Under the pieces are notes generated by a model. It was not told where the DNA came from and did no database searches. It saw only the letters and a program-made list of their open reading frames with translations. Below are positions 11,940-22,936 of a DNA stretch of 64,000 bases, piece by piece; position 1 is the first letter of the stretch; each line of letters starts with the position of its first letter. The DNA is taken from NCBI GenBank assembly GCA_025766275.1, contig JAFKAC010000043.1, positions 124,001 through 188,000 on the forward strand, in the 5' to 3' direction. A program made the position numbers and the translations under genes. Origin of the DNA: Lactarius indigo. Lineage: Eukaryota > Basidiomycota > Agaricomycetes > Russulales > Russulaceae.

Positions 11940-14724
11940 TTAAACGATATCATATGAGCAGCGGAAAGGCTGTGGTGGACGACCTCCTCCCGTACGCTCG
12001 GCATTTGGTTCGCGTGTTGAAGGGCCTGTGATAGCTGGGTCCATATCAGTGGCCGATGGTAACGGGGATTGCGGTGGGGTATCTAAGGTGGCCATAGCGT
12101 TTGCGTGGATTGAGCGAATCGCCGATGGAGAACCGAGGGCGTCGTTTTCATTGCGTGGGCCAAGCTTCGGGCCGCCATCTTCCTCGATAGCGGCATGCAG
12201 ATCAGGTTCAGAGGCCGGCCCTGTCAAAGCACTGGTAGTAGGCATTATTTCTAAACGATGACATTTTGTGTAAGAAGGCAAGGGGTCAGATCGAGCCATG
12301 GGCAACTGTGAAGACGGCGACAAACCTGTAGGAAGTGTATTGTCGAGAATTGGACAAGAAGCTGAAGGGTGATTTGACGGATCAGAAGGCACCAGGAGGT
12401 CTGCGTTATGCTGGAGGGTAACAGCAGCCGGTGGTGAGGTAGAGGAACGAAGAGGGGTAGATGTCGAGGTTACGGAAGTTAGGTGGGGTATTCTTCCACC
12501 AGAGGTGACAAACGCATCAGCGGTCGCTGGATCTGGTGCGGTTGCAGAAAATGAGAGGCTTTCGGTGTTCTTCTGATGAGTGATCTGGGGGTGGAAGTCG
12601 TCAAGCGGTATATCCGTGAGGCTTTCGACGACGTGAGGTGGGGCGGGTGCGGACAAGGGAAGCACATCAGGGCTGGTAAGAAGAGCAGGGAGCGGTGCAT
12701 AATTATCGTGCAGGACAGAGTGAGCCGAGGTTGTGGAGGAAGAGTCGTGAATATGGCCAACAACGTCGCACCGTGGATACGAGCGTGGGTCGAACAGAAC
12801 TTCAGCATAATAACTGGTGGAGGCGGAGAATTGTGTTGGGGCAGCATCGGTACCTTCATGAAGAGCGATGTATACCTGCCGAATCGGTCTGAGGATACAT
12901 ATTGCCATCCCCCAATTGCCGTCATTCTGCGCTTGGAGAACGATTTGATTCCAGAGTGCACAGAACTCGTGCTGCAGATCGCGTGACGTATCTTGCACAT
13001 CGATTACCGAAGCATTCCTTAGAACATCCGAGAGCCAGTAATCTTGCAGGGTCGGTCTCCTGAAGTGGCTAAATTGGCGGCGAGTGATGCGAATCAAGCT
13101 TGTAAGTGGCAAATCGCAGTCTGTGGCGTAGCGTCGGAGGTCAGCTTCTGGGATTCCCAGTTTATTGGGGGCCGAAATAAGCCAAGAGTCGTCGAGGCGT
13201 TGCGCTCCTGCAATAAGCCAGGTGAACATGGCCTCTCCAAGTAATGCAATTTCTTGGTCTCCACTACTGCACCAACCTCGCATGACACGGACAAATTCGG
13301 CAGTTTGCAATCCCTTATGTCGATCGCCAGAAATGACCCCATGGAGGATTTCCCAGAATGCATAGGGAAATTGCAGCGGGTCAAGGGCTTTCGCGCAGAT
13401 CATGGCCCGGCGGTTTTTGACAGGCCCAGGAAGTAAATCGGATGAGAAAGTTCGGTCGAAAAATCCGGTCAATGCACTAGAAAGCTTGCCTTTGTCCTCT
13501 TCGGTGAGACTGGGCAGAGGATCGTCGACCACCTTGGAGTCGCGGATGCCGGGTAAGCCGGAAAAGAAGCGCTCCAGTTCGTGATCTTCGTCCAGACAGT
13601 CGAACGTCCACATGAAGGCACGGGCGTCTAGTTCTGGTCGGGACCTCAGAGCAGTTTCCTCGGCTGTCCTCTGAATGCCCTGCACCAGCAAGTCGCCCAA
13701 AGGGCTCCCGATTCTCCCAACGACCAGACGACGATATCGAACCGACAAGACGACCCAGAACCGAATGTGATAGATGACGTCTGGTATCCCGAAAACAATG
13801 AACCACGTGAAGGATGAAAGTGATGAGTAGTACGGGCTATCGTGACGAAAGATTGGCATCAATGTGATCCATCCGTACACAGCCGTGCAAAGGCCAACCC
13901 ATGACAGCACCAACTTGAAAATTGTGATATAAACGTTGGATAGGAACACAACCAGGCCGGCGAAGAACAGGAACAGGGAAATGTGTAGTAGAGCAGGTAA
14001 TGTTTCGACCACCCACGGGAGGTGAAACTTCTCAACCCCCTCAGCAAAGAACGAACGAATTCGTGCTCGCTTTTCTGGACTGTAACGCGTCTGGGTGGCC
14101 TTGAGATATCTTCGTGCCCATTGCTGCACCAATGTCGCGAGCAGGGCACAGGTAAGACTGATCACCAGGCTCATGAACCAAAGTGAGTTTACCCAAATTG
14201 CGTAGTTTGGTGGAGAGAATGGGGGAGGGGAAGCGGGGGGGGAAGCCGAGATATTGGGGTTGATGGTGGTCTGGTAGATATTTGCGAGGTAGAAATTTGA
14301 GGTGTCCTGTGGGTTCGGTCGAATATCCTGAATGGAGACTGATATCAAGGATGCGACAGCAGCAGAGAATAAACCGGTCTATGAGATTTGGGTCAGTATG
14401 AAGCACCATATTAAATGCAGAGACGCACAAATATGAGGATCCCGTCGGCATCCGCTTTCCAGTTCTCGGCCATCTTCTTGTCCTCTTCCGTCGCCAGTTC
14501 CATGTACATCGAGAATATGGGCCCGGAGCCATCGACGAAATTAGATACATCATACGATGCTTGATTCTGTGCCGACGGAGGTGGGTAGTGATAGTCGCCT
14601 ATTTTAGCGGCAGTGAGGTGAAAACTTTGGTGAGAACGGTGAGGATAGAGTCATATAGGAGAACGGTACCTTCACCAAGTCCTGCAGTGGGGACGTTGTT
14701 GGCCTCGTCAGGAGCTCGGGACAT
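11940..14724 (-). CDS. DUF6535 family membrane protein, copy 3
   Basis: Exons 14724-14670, 14598-14429 and 14378-11940; introns of 71 and 50 bp with GT-AG ends; about 887 residues, all phases agreeing. The start ATG (MSRAPDEANNV) matches copies 1 and 4. Domain order is as in copy 1: acidic MELATEEDKKMAENWKADAD, GILIF-TGLFSAAVASL, a strong membrane helix after NYAIWVNSLWF, QQWARRYLKATQ, FLFFAGLVVFL, then the WTFDCLDEDHELERFF region and a Ser/Pro tail ending SYDIV. The stretch just after the last membrane helix (about 13670-13810) is unlike the other copies, though both sides are nearly identical. Function unknown. Confidence 0.8.
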
Positions 14725-15039
14725 TACAGCGAAGACTGTGGTGTGTCAATTGTTGTGGATGTAGGGTATGGTGGGGTAGAACACTTGTGGAACGGCCATA
14801 GCGACTGCCCTTAGCCCGGCATGCAGCACCCATGAGGCAATACCAGTTTGATTGAACCGCAAGCGCCTGGATCATCGGTTTGTGGCAAGGCATGTCGTTG
14901 CAAAATGGGCTACAGTCCTCGTATTAATGCTTTCATACAATATTTCGAATTGCGTGGTAGAATCGATCCAAGGCGAAGACCTCTCCCGCCTGTAAGTAGA
15001 GTGTCCTATCAAGAATTGCGGAGGATTATTGATTAGTGC
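14725..15039. other. Upstream flank of DUF6535 copy 3
   Basis: No gene. The part from 14840 to 14960 (gaaccgcaagcgcc, gcaaaatgggct) resembles 17580-17640 next to the relic at 17480, so it is array flank and probably contains the copy 3 promoter. Confidence 0.45.
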
Positions 15040-16379
15040 TGAATTCAAACCGATTTACATAACCCTACACCCTAATCTTATCGTACCGAGATGTTTCAAG
15101 AAAGCTCGGGAGTCAGGCTATGGGTTCCACATGTGGCCAGTCTCCTGTCGGCGCCACACCGACGTGACACCGTCAAGAATTGGCCGGAAGAGTGGGAGAT
15201 CACGCGATCACGCCCTCAGACGAGAGCACCTTTTTGGGAGCACTTTGTGGCGTCTTTCTTCCGAGGCGGGAAGTCGTGCGTCCCTTGCCTCTCTGTCTGC
15301 CTCACCTGCTGACATGCTTCGCTCTCCATGCAGACCTGCGCAAGTCCTCTCGCTAAACCCACATTGCAGGCGATACTCGATACACGGCTGATCGCTGCAG
15401 CACTTTCAGACCCCGACCATTTTCTCGACCCTCTCCTTAAAGTCAACGCTGTCCTCACTGTGCACGCGCACTCGCCTTTCGTGCTCCTCCATATATTCCC
15501 AAGTGACGGGCTCCTGGCAGCAGGGGTACAGTGTCCCCACCAGAGTATGGTACGCGTTGCCATGTCCGCAACCTGAGTAGGGCACTGGGTAGACGATGGT
15601 AAGTCTTCTTTCCACCCCCCACCAAATTCTTTTCCTTTCTTTCTTCCTTGAAGCCACCAAATAAAAAGCAGTTCACGCCGGCTTGTTTAATGACAACCCT
15701 CCGCAGATCTATTTGGTCCGCTGAAGTGAGTGATGTTGACCAAGCCGCTCTCAAGCGCCTCGCTGCACTCGCAGGCGTTCTCGACATCATCACCTTCACC
15801 TGGCGCTGTAACGGAACAGTTGAGGTGCTGGTAGCGAAGCAGTTCGAGACTCGTATGGTGGGATACACGTCGGTCCTAAATGTGCACAAGGACCTGTTGT
15901 TCTTGTCGTCGACAGCAGCAACATTCTCTCAACCATACACCACGTACATGATTACTTGTATTCATCAACCCGCTCAGTAATTTGCTACGAGTTCCCTGTT
16001 ACTTCAACCTCCTGCAATGTCCTTGTTCCCTCGCCTTCGAGTTAGAGTGGTCCCAGCCATTGTTGCTCTCAACAAGAGATCCAATCAATTAGTTTTTGCG
16101 GACACTATTGGAACTGGGAAGATAAACATGGCCACCTAAGTGTGCGCAGATCCTTCTGTGTAACTTCCGGGTCCGCCTATCAGTCTGCAGTGGGTCGGGG
16201 GGATTGGGACTTGTCACTCACATTTCCCCCAGCTACGCAGATTTACACATTTCGCCATAGTATTCGTACAACGTAATAGGAAGATACATAAGACGAAGAA
16301 AAGCATCAGTGGTCGAGGACCTAATAGGAATATATATTGCACATGCACATCTAGGGAATCGGGGGATACGTTAGACGAT
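15040..16379 (+). repeat. R repeat copy 4
   Basis: Well preserved copy: coding-like block ending near 15280, intron-like ctctgtctgcctcacctgctgacatg...tgcag (15285-15335), second block (15336-15575), a gtaagtcttctttccacccc stretch (15600), then the tatttggtccgctgaagtgag word (15708) and the tail into the relic at 16380. The same order of landmarks is found at 18040-18560 and 22330-22930. Stops break all frames. Confidence 0.55.
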
Positions 16380-17480
16380 ATCATACTGACTATGTGAAGG
16401 TTGCGGAGGATGATTGAGGATCTCCTGTATCCTCTGCACCAAGAGAGCACGATGACGGGCCTGCGATGGCTACGTCAGTAGCCAAAGACAGTGACGGTGA
16501 CATTGGTGGAAGATCCGTGGAAGTCATAATATTTTCCGAACCGCCGAAGGGGGGCCAATAGCGCCTCTTTCCACTGCACTCCCCTCCCCTTCGATAACAG
16601 CGGCCGGATCAGGTGCAGGAGATAGTCGTGGACGACATGTGCGGGGAGAAGTGGGAGCCAGCGGCGACGAATGATGTACTGCGGAAGAATATGCGTGGTC
16701 AGATGCAGTCACGAGAGTCTAAAAATGATCACGGACCTCTGAGGGGAATGTTGTCGAGAATATGGGTGAGAGATATGTAGCGACGGATCGCCTTAACCAC
16801 CTGAAGAAGTGCAGCGGCCTGCGATGTGCTGAACGGCGACGACGAAAATGTGGGACGACGATGCGAGGGTACAAAGATAACGAACAGGTCAATGTATACC
16901 TATTGACCAATTTACCCCCAATCCAGCCCTTCTATTCCGTGTTGAAGGCGGAGAGGAGAAGAAGTGAACACGAACGCCGAAAGACGAAAAACGAAAAGAT
17001 CGGTGAAACGGTCCACTGACTGAATGCTCGGCGCGAGGGCCCCGTGAGTTTAGAACAGCTTTCGAGTGTCAGTTGACCGGGTGGATTGCACCAGCAGACA
17101 CGAGTGTACACACAAGTACGCAGAGCACGGGAAGCAAATATGAGCTCGAGCAACTTCACTTGAGATTTCTTGCGTTGGAAAAATCCGGAGGGATCAAATC
17201 GTGTACTCGAATATGAGGATCCCGTCGGCATCCGCTTTCCAGTTCTCGGCCATCTTCTTCTCCTCTTCCGTCGCCATTTCCATGTGCATCGAAAAAATAG
17301 GCCCGGAGCCATCGACAAAATTAGATGCGGCGTGTGATGCTTGATTTTGTGGGTACTGGTCACCTGTGAGCTGACGGCGGGCTAGATGAGAACGGAGAGG
17401 ATAGAGTCAGGTAGGAAATCAGTACCTTCATCAAATCCTACGCCAGGTACATTAGTAGCTTCTTGAAGAGCTCGTGACAT
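16380..17480 (-). pseudogene. DUF6535 relic with intact first two exons
   Basis: The first two exons are still well formed: ATG at 17480 (MSRALQEATNV), a GT-AG intron, then DQYPQNQASHAASNF and MEMATEEEKKMAENWKADAD followed by GILIF. At 17210 the expected GTGTGT or GTGCGT splice donor is replaced by GAGTAC, and the whole membrane domain is missing. Downstream only pieces of the tail remain, in broken frames (16524-16712, 16719-16910 and near 16400). It is an internally deleted copy. Confidence 0.7.
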
Positions 17481-19170
17481 TGACGACTATGAGGTGAGTC
17501 GATTGTAGAGAGCACAAAGAAGTAGGGTAGAGCGTGTTACAGCCAGAACGACTTATCGCCGCGACCGTGACGCGACACGAGGCTCGACCGAACCGCAAGC
17601 GCCAGATCCTTACAAATTGTTGTTGCGAAATAGGCTTCATTTCTTATATTGTGTACTTTTTAGTCTCTGAACTGCATAGTAAAAAAGGGAGTCAACATGC
17701 CGCAAGTAAAGATTGGAGGGGGATTGTCGAATAAAATCCAGTATTGGGTGTTTTGTTTGGACGAAATATCGATTAGCGCTGAACTCGAACCGAATCACTG
17801 ATGTAACACTTACCGCTGGCTGCCTTCCTCTCAATCCGATCCTACAGTATCGGACCAATCGAACGCTCCTCGTCTCCATTAACAATTCTGTATACTTAGC
17901 TCTATTCTTCTATTTCCCAGCGGATCATACCGAGAGGTCCCAAGAAAGTTCAAGAGTCAGGTGATGGGTTGCATGCAGGTTTCCCGCGTTGACGTCAAGA
18001 AGTGACTTGAGGAGTGTGAGATCACACCCTCAAGGAAGTCTTTTTGGGAGCGTTTTGTGACGTCTTTTCTGGAGCAGAGCAGCCGTGTGTTCCTTTCCTC
18101 TCTCTCCGCTTCGCCTGCTCACGCGTCTCGCTCTCTGTGCGAACTGTGCACGCCTTTCCCCTCGTTACCGGAAACCTGCATCGCAGACGATACAACTTGC
18201 AGTATTCGACGCGACTGCGACTACCCTGTCCGACTCCGGCCATCTTGGCCCTCTCCTTAGACTCGACGTGATCGCTCATCGCTGCGCAAGCACTCGCTCT
18301 TCATGCTCCTCTGGATACTCCCATGTGGCAGGCTGGATGACCTTCCCACCTGCCAGCGAGCACACGCAGATACCACCAGAATTACAGCACGTGTCCGCGA
18401 CTTGGGTAGGGCGCTCAGCGCTGGACAGCTGGATCACTTATGGTGAGTCTTCCCTCCATCCCCACCGAATTTTTTCCTTTCTTTCTTCACTGACGTTACT
18501 AAATAAAAGGTAGTCCGTGCTAGCTTGTTCAAGCCAAGCATCCACAGGTGTATTCGGTCCGCAGAAGTGTGTGCTGTTGATCTTGGCCTCTTTAGGTGGG
18601 CCGCCTGGCTCGAAGTCGTCGCCTTCTCCCAGCACTGTAATGGGACAGTCACTACTGATAGCGAAGTAATTTGAGACCCCTACGGCAGGATGTCCACATT
18701 ATTCTCAAACGTGCACAGGGGTCTGTCATTCTCGACGTCGAGGGTAGCAGTATGTACATGTCTACTTGTACTCACCGACTTGTCACTGTAAGTCAAACTA
18801 CTCTCCTGCAACGACCTTGTTCCCAGTCTTGGAATGGCTCCTGGTACCGACTCTGCTCTCAACAGGAGACCTAAGCAACTAGTTTTTTGCAGACGCTCTC
18901 CGAGTCGATGCTGAGAAGATAGATATGGCTGCCTGGGTGTCCGGAGAGACTTCCGTGTCACTTCTAGGTACGCTGTCGCCCGCAGTGGGTCAAGAAGAAC
19001 ATTGAGATCCTCACATTTCCCACGCTACTCGAGTTTACGCACATTTCACCAAGGTAGTTGTACAGCATGATAAAACAGCATGTACAAAAAATAAGAACAT
19101 GTATTGAATGTGATAACGAGGACTCAACAGGAATATATGCCCTATTGCACACGCACACCTGAGCAGCACG
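17481..19170 (+). repeat. Array flank and R repeat copy 5
   Basis: 17481-17930 is flank like that of the other copies. From about 17930 the R landmarks follow in order: cacaccctcaaggaagtctttttgggagcg (matching 15220-15250), the intron-like ctctctccgcttcgcctgctcacgc stretch (18100), the second block, gtgagtcttccctccatcccc (18442), the gtattcggtccgcagaagtgtg word (18549) and the tail into 19171. Frames are broken. Confidence 0.5.
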
Positions 19171-19702
19171 TTAAACAATATCATACTGGCCATTTGAAGG
19201 TGGAAGAACCGAGGCAGCCATAATATTCCCGCGAATCGCCGAAGGGGGGTCGAGAGCATCGTTCCTTTCTGCAATGAAGCCTTCGGACTGCCCTGCGACA
19301 GCGTCCGGATCAGGTACAGAAGATAGCCGTGGACGAGATGGGCCATGAGAAGCGGAGGCCAGCATCGGCGAAGGAGATTCTGGTGAAGATGCGCAGTCAG
19401 ACCCAGTCACCGAAGAGTTTAAAGACGCCTGTGGGCCTGTAGAGGGCACGTCGTCTAGAACCTGAATGGGTGAAGGTAGCGATGGGGTGTCTAAATTGTC
19501 CGAAGAAGTGGTACCCCGCAAGAGTAACGTGTAGTGACGGCTCTAGGATCTATGAAAGGCCGGAAAATAGAACCATGAACGAACATGAGAGTAGATGTGT
19601 GCTATTCCAAAACCGATGAGCCGCACCGATGATGAAAGCGATGTATAGCACGGGCTATCACGACGAACGATAGGCATAAATCTGATGCATCCGTGCAGGG
19701 CC
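19171..19702 (-). pseudogene. DUF6535 relic, internally deleted
   Basis: On the minus strand 19521-19171 gives a shortened Ser/Pro tail ending QYDIV, preceded (19702-19560) by a piece of the membrane domain: ALHGCIRFMPI and RDSPCYTSLSSSVRLIG, which match ALYGCITLMPI and RHDSPYYTSLSSSVW of the intact copies. The central helical region between them is missing. Homology stops abruptly at about 19702, where an unrelated sequence begins. Confidence 0.7.
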
Positions 19703-20195
19703 GTGGAGGAGCGATCCTGGTGGACGATGACGCAGGTGAGACGCCAGCTAACCCTTCGAACAATGCGACCTTCCCGCCGCCATGACGTCGTAGCCTCGGA
19801 TTGCTCTGGCTCAGTTTGTGCTCTCGCATACTACGCGGTGCCGGAAGCCGGAAATCCATCTTGTTGCCACCACTTGGCCCCACCTCACCGCTTGCACTCG
19901 CCTGCGAAGGCTTGTGAGTCCGCAGCACTGCTGACACTTGTCTGGGCTGTTCAGAAAACCAAGACGTTTCTTCTCCGCCTTGGCGAAAATTTCCATCGTT
20001 TCAAAGTCGAATGACTGCTGATTGTGAATAGCGGAGGGTTGGGTCAAAAGGACGTGAGATAGTTGGGGACCTTTGAGCGGCGACTTCGGTATCACTGTCT
20101 TGGGATGAACTGCGATATCGTGTTGGGGAGCTGTCATGGCTGCTGTGGACCAACCTTGGAGAGGAGGACAAGGGCGGATCATTGATTGAAGCCAT
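19703..20195 (-). pseudogene. Fragment of an unidentified gene fused to a DUF6535 relic
   Basis: The minus strand has an ATG at 20195 and a protein-like frame (MASINDPPLSSSPRLVHSS), which continues after a one-base frame change as SFDFETMEIFAKAEKKRLGF near 20000. After another frame change it reads GGNKMDFRLPAPRSMREHKL near 19850. The composition (Ser-rich, then charged) looks like the N-terminal part of a nuclear or regulatory protein, but I do not recognise the family. It does not occur at any other DUF6535 copy in the window. It ends at the junction with the DUF6535 relic at about 19702, so it is a chimera made by deletion or ectopic joining. Confidence 0.45.
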
Positions 20196-21530
20196 AGAGA
20201 CAACAGAATCGGAAACATGTTTTCACATGAGAAGGGTAATTTCGAGGATAAATCGCTACGCACCGGTGGGTACAAATAGAACACCGAGAATGAGAGAAGG
20301 CTGGAACGCCGACGATAGTCGAACGTAGGCACCGGGTTGAAGAGAGAGCGAAAAGCATTGGTTGCTATGGGAATAATAGGGAGTCTCGGCCCTTGGGGAG
20401 CCTCTGTTCCATGAAATTTACCGGCTTGTGTCCATATGAGATGGACGTATGAACGACATACGCTATTCCTGCTTTCAAGTCGAACACTCCGACATTGCAC
20501 GTGACCGCGAGACCGCTCATCTACTTGACAAACATCTTCAATGCGCAGGCTCCCACGACAACCTGCCGTCCGTCTTCTCGGTCTACAACACGCTCCCAGA
20601 TCTCTCCAGCACTGATGACGGGCTTCACATACTGCAGGTATCCTGCGCCGATCTCAAGAAGTGTCTAAAGGAATGTGAGTCATGCCCTTGGAGAAGAGCG
20701 CCGCTTGTCTACGCGTTTTCCAAAGTAGGGCAGCAGTACCGTCTCTGCTTCTCTTTCTGCTTCCCCAGCTGATGCTTGTTCTCCATGCAGAGACCTCGCA
20801 TCGCGGCGACACAGCCCACCATGATTGATGCGATCACCATGGCTCTGTCCAACCCGACCATCTTCGACTTTGTTCCGGTCTTCGAGCTTCGAGCTTCAAG
20901 CTCGATGTTGACCCTTGCTGCGCATGGGCACCCATTGTTTGCACACTTCTGGATATTCCTAAGTGGTGGGCTTGAGGACGCGCACGCCTGGCATCGTACA
21001 CACATAGGTGCCACATAGGAACATGGTACGTGTCCCTGCAGTCCATCTCTCTTCGACGCCCAGCTCTCCAACGACAGCGCAAAAATATATAAGGTAAATG
21101 GAGGTCTGTATGTCGCTCAACTCGAGCGCAACGTGCATCTACTCGTTCTCGCTGCCCGCGGATTGCAGAGGACCGTATGTGCAGGCAGCCGCTGCGCCGC
21201 GACCCAAATCGAGCGCTGAGTCATGATGGTGAGCTCTCCCCCTCCTTTTCTCCCTGGCGATAACCATACATTAAACTTATCGTGAATAAGGCGAACCGTG
21301 CCAGTTTGTCAGCGGACAAGCTCGCGCAGACCGTCGGACGTTATGCGCCGCCGCACGTATATTTGGTTCGACCTTCGCGGTAGCGATCGTCTCGCACTCA
21401 TTAACACCATGCTCTCCTGACTTCCTGCAGCCGAATTCGTCTTCCTCCCACGTGCCATCCAACGGAATTGGTTGTCCCGTCTCACTACCGACTTGCAACA
21501 AAGATCTTCAACCTTTTTTGTGTTTACCTA
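20196..21530 (+). repeat. R repeat copy 6
   Basis: From about 20430 this is the copy of R in which the coding-like blocks can best be followed. Block 1 reads ...SHDNLPSVFSVYNTLPDL... (about 20550-20620). An intron-like segment runs from GTACCGTCTCTGC to TCCATGCAG (20737-20790). Block 2 reads RPRIAATQPTMIDAITMALS up to 21018. A gtgagctctccccctcc stretch (21228) and a tatatttggttcgacc word (21357) follow, as in copies 2, 4, 5 and 8. 20196-20430 is unassigned. Confidence 0.5.
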
Positions 21531-22936
21531 TTAAACTTGCCAAAATGCGTGTGACTGACCCCGCCAATTTCCAGACCTAGAGTCCGCGATCAAGTACTGC
21601 GCGTCCATTCTACCCTCATTCTGGTGTCTCCTAACCCATGTTTCTCATCTATCTCAATATCTCAATCGCCGCAGAGGGTACTGTACGTAGATATTCAGCT
21701 GTTCTACAATCCAAGACGATGCACAGATCACCCTGCTACTCACAGGGTACCCCTCGTTAGACAGACCCGAATATGCACCCTTTTCCCAATCGATTCGACA
21801 GGACCTTGTAGTCGAGGACGGTTGACTACCTATCTGGTGACGGTGTGAGGAACAGAGAGGTATTTTCTGTCCTATTGATGTCGAGGGGTTAGGCGAGGGA
21901 TCACCGTGAGTGCCCAAGTCTAGGGGAAGTCGTCTCATTTGACCCGCCATCTTATTACCGTCCTGCAACAGAGATCGAAGGATCCTTCAACCTTTTTCTA
22001 TCCCCATTCATTAAACGTGCAGTCGACTGATTCTCTAGAAACGCTATCGTCATCCCTACGACTACAGGGTCTGCGTTCGAGCTATAATATTCAAGTACCA
22101 CGTGCGTCTCCGCCTCGCTGTGATGTCTCCTAGCACTCCTAGCCCACATCAACCGTTTACGTAAGCGTCGACGAACTTCAACACCACCCACAACAATGTT
22201 CTCTCTATCACTCATCCTACAACCCTCTCCCAGGTGTTGCCGACACAAGCGACAAACCGCACATGTTGCAGTTATCTCGTCAAGAGGTGGCTGAACGAGT
22301 GGAACACCACGCCCTCAGAGAAGCTTTTATCAGAGCGTCTTGCGACGTCTCTTCCAAAGCAAGATAGCCGTGGGTCCTCTACTTCTCTCCCCCCTTCGCC
22401 TGCTTACGCGCCTCGCTCTCCGTACATACCTTAGCCTACCGCTGAAAGCTCGCACACGTCCTCTCGCATCGCAAGCCACGCAGCTTACCGTACTCGACGC
22501 GATTGCTACAGCCCTGTCCGACCTAACTGTCGTCTTGGCTCTCCCTCTCGTCAAACTCAACACGGACCCCGTTGCGCAGGTTCACTCGCTCTTCATGATC
22601 CAGATATTCCAAAGTAGCGGCTGGACGACCTGGATGCCTGCCAGCACGTGCACGCAGACACCATCGGAGTTGAGGGAATAGAGACGGATACCTATGTGCG
22701 CGCCGGGGCCTACGCGTCACTTCCTGGTACACTCACTAGCCCTGCCAAGACCCCTCACTCACGGCTCTCTACTCTGCCAAGTTTACACATTTCGCCACGG
22801 TGTTCGCATCACGTAATAGGACAGTATGTACACAAGACGAGAAAAGTATTGAATATTATCAGTAAGGGCGATATGGGGAATCCTATGGGAATATATACCC
22901 TATATCACACACGCGCATCGAAGAGATCGGGGGACG
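21531..22936 (+). repeat. R repeat copy 7
   Basis: 22195-22936 is nearly the same as 1-1279, except that a stretch matching about 450-1000 of copy 1 is missing here. 21531-22190 contains two tandem, diverged copies of a tctta(c)taccg..ttgcaaca..gatc..tcaacctttt word (around 21490 and 21945), also present near 8070. Frames are broken. Confidence 0.5.
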
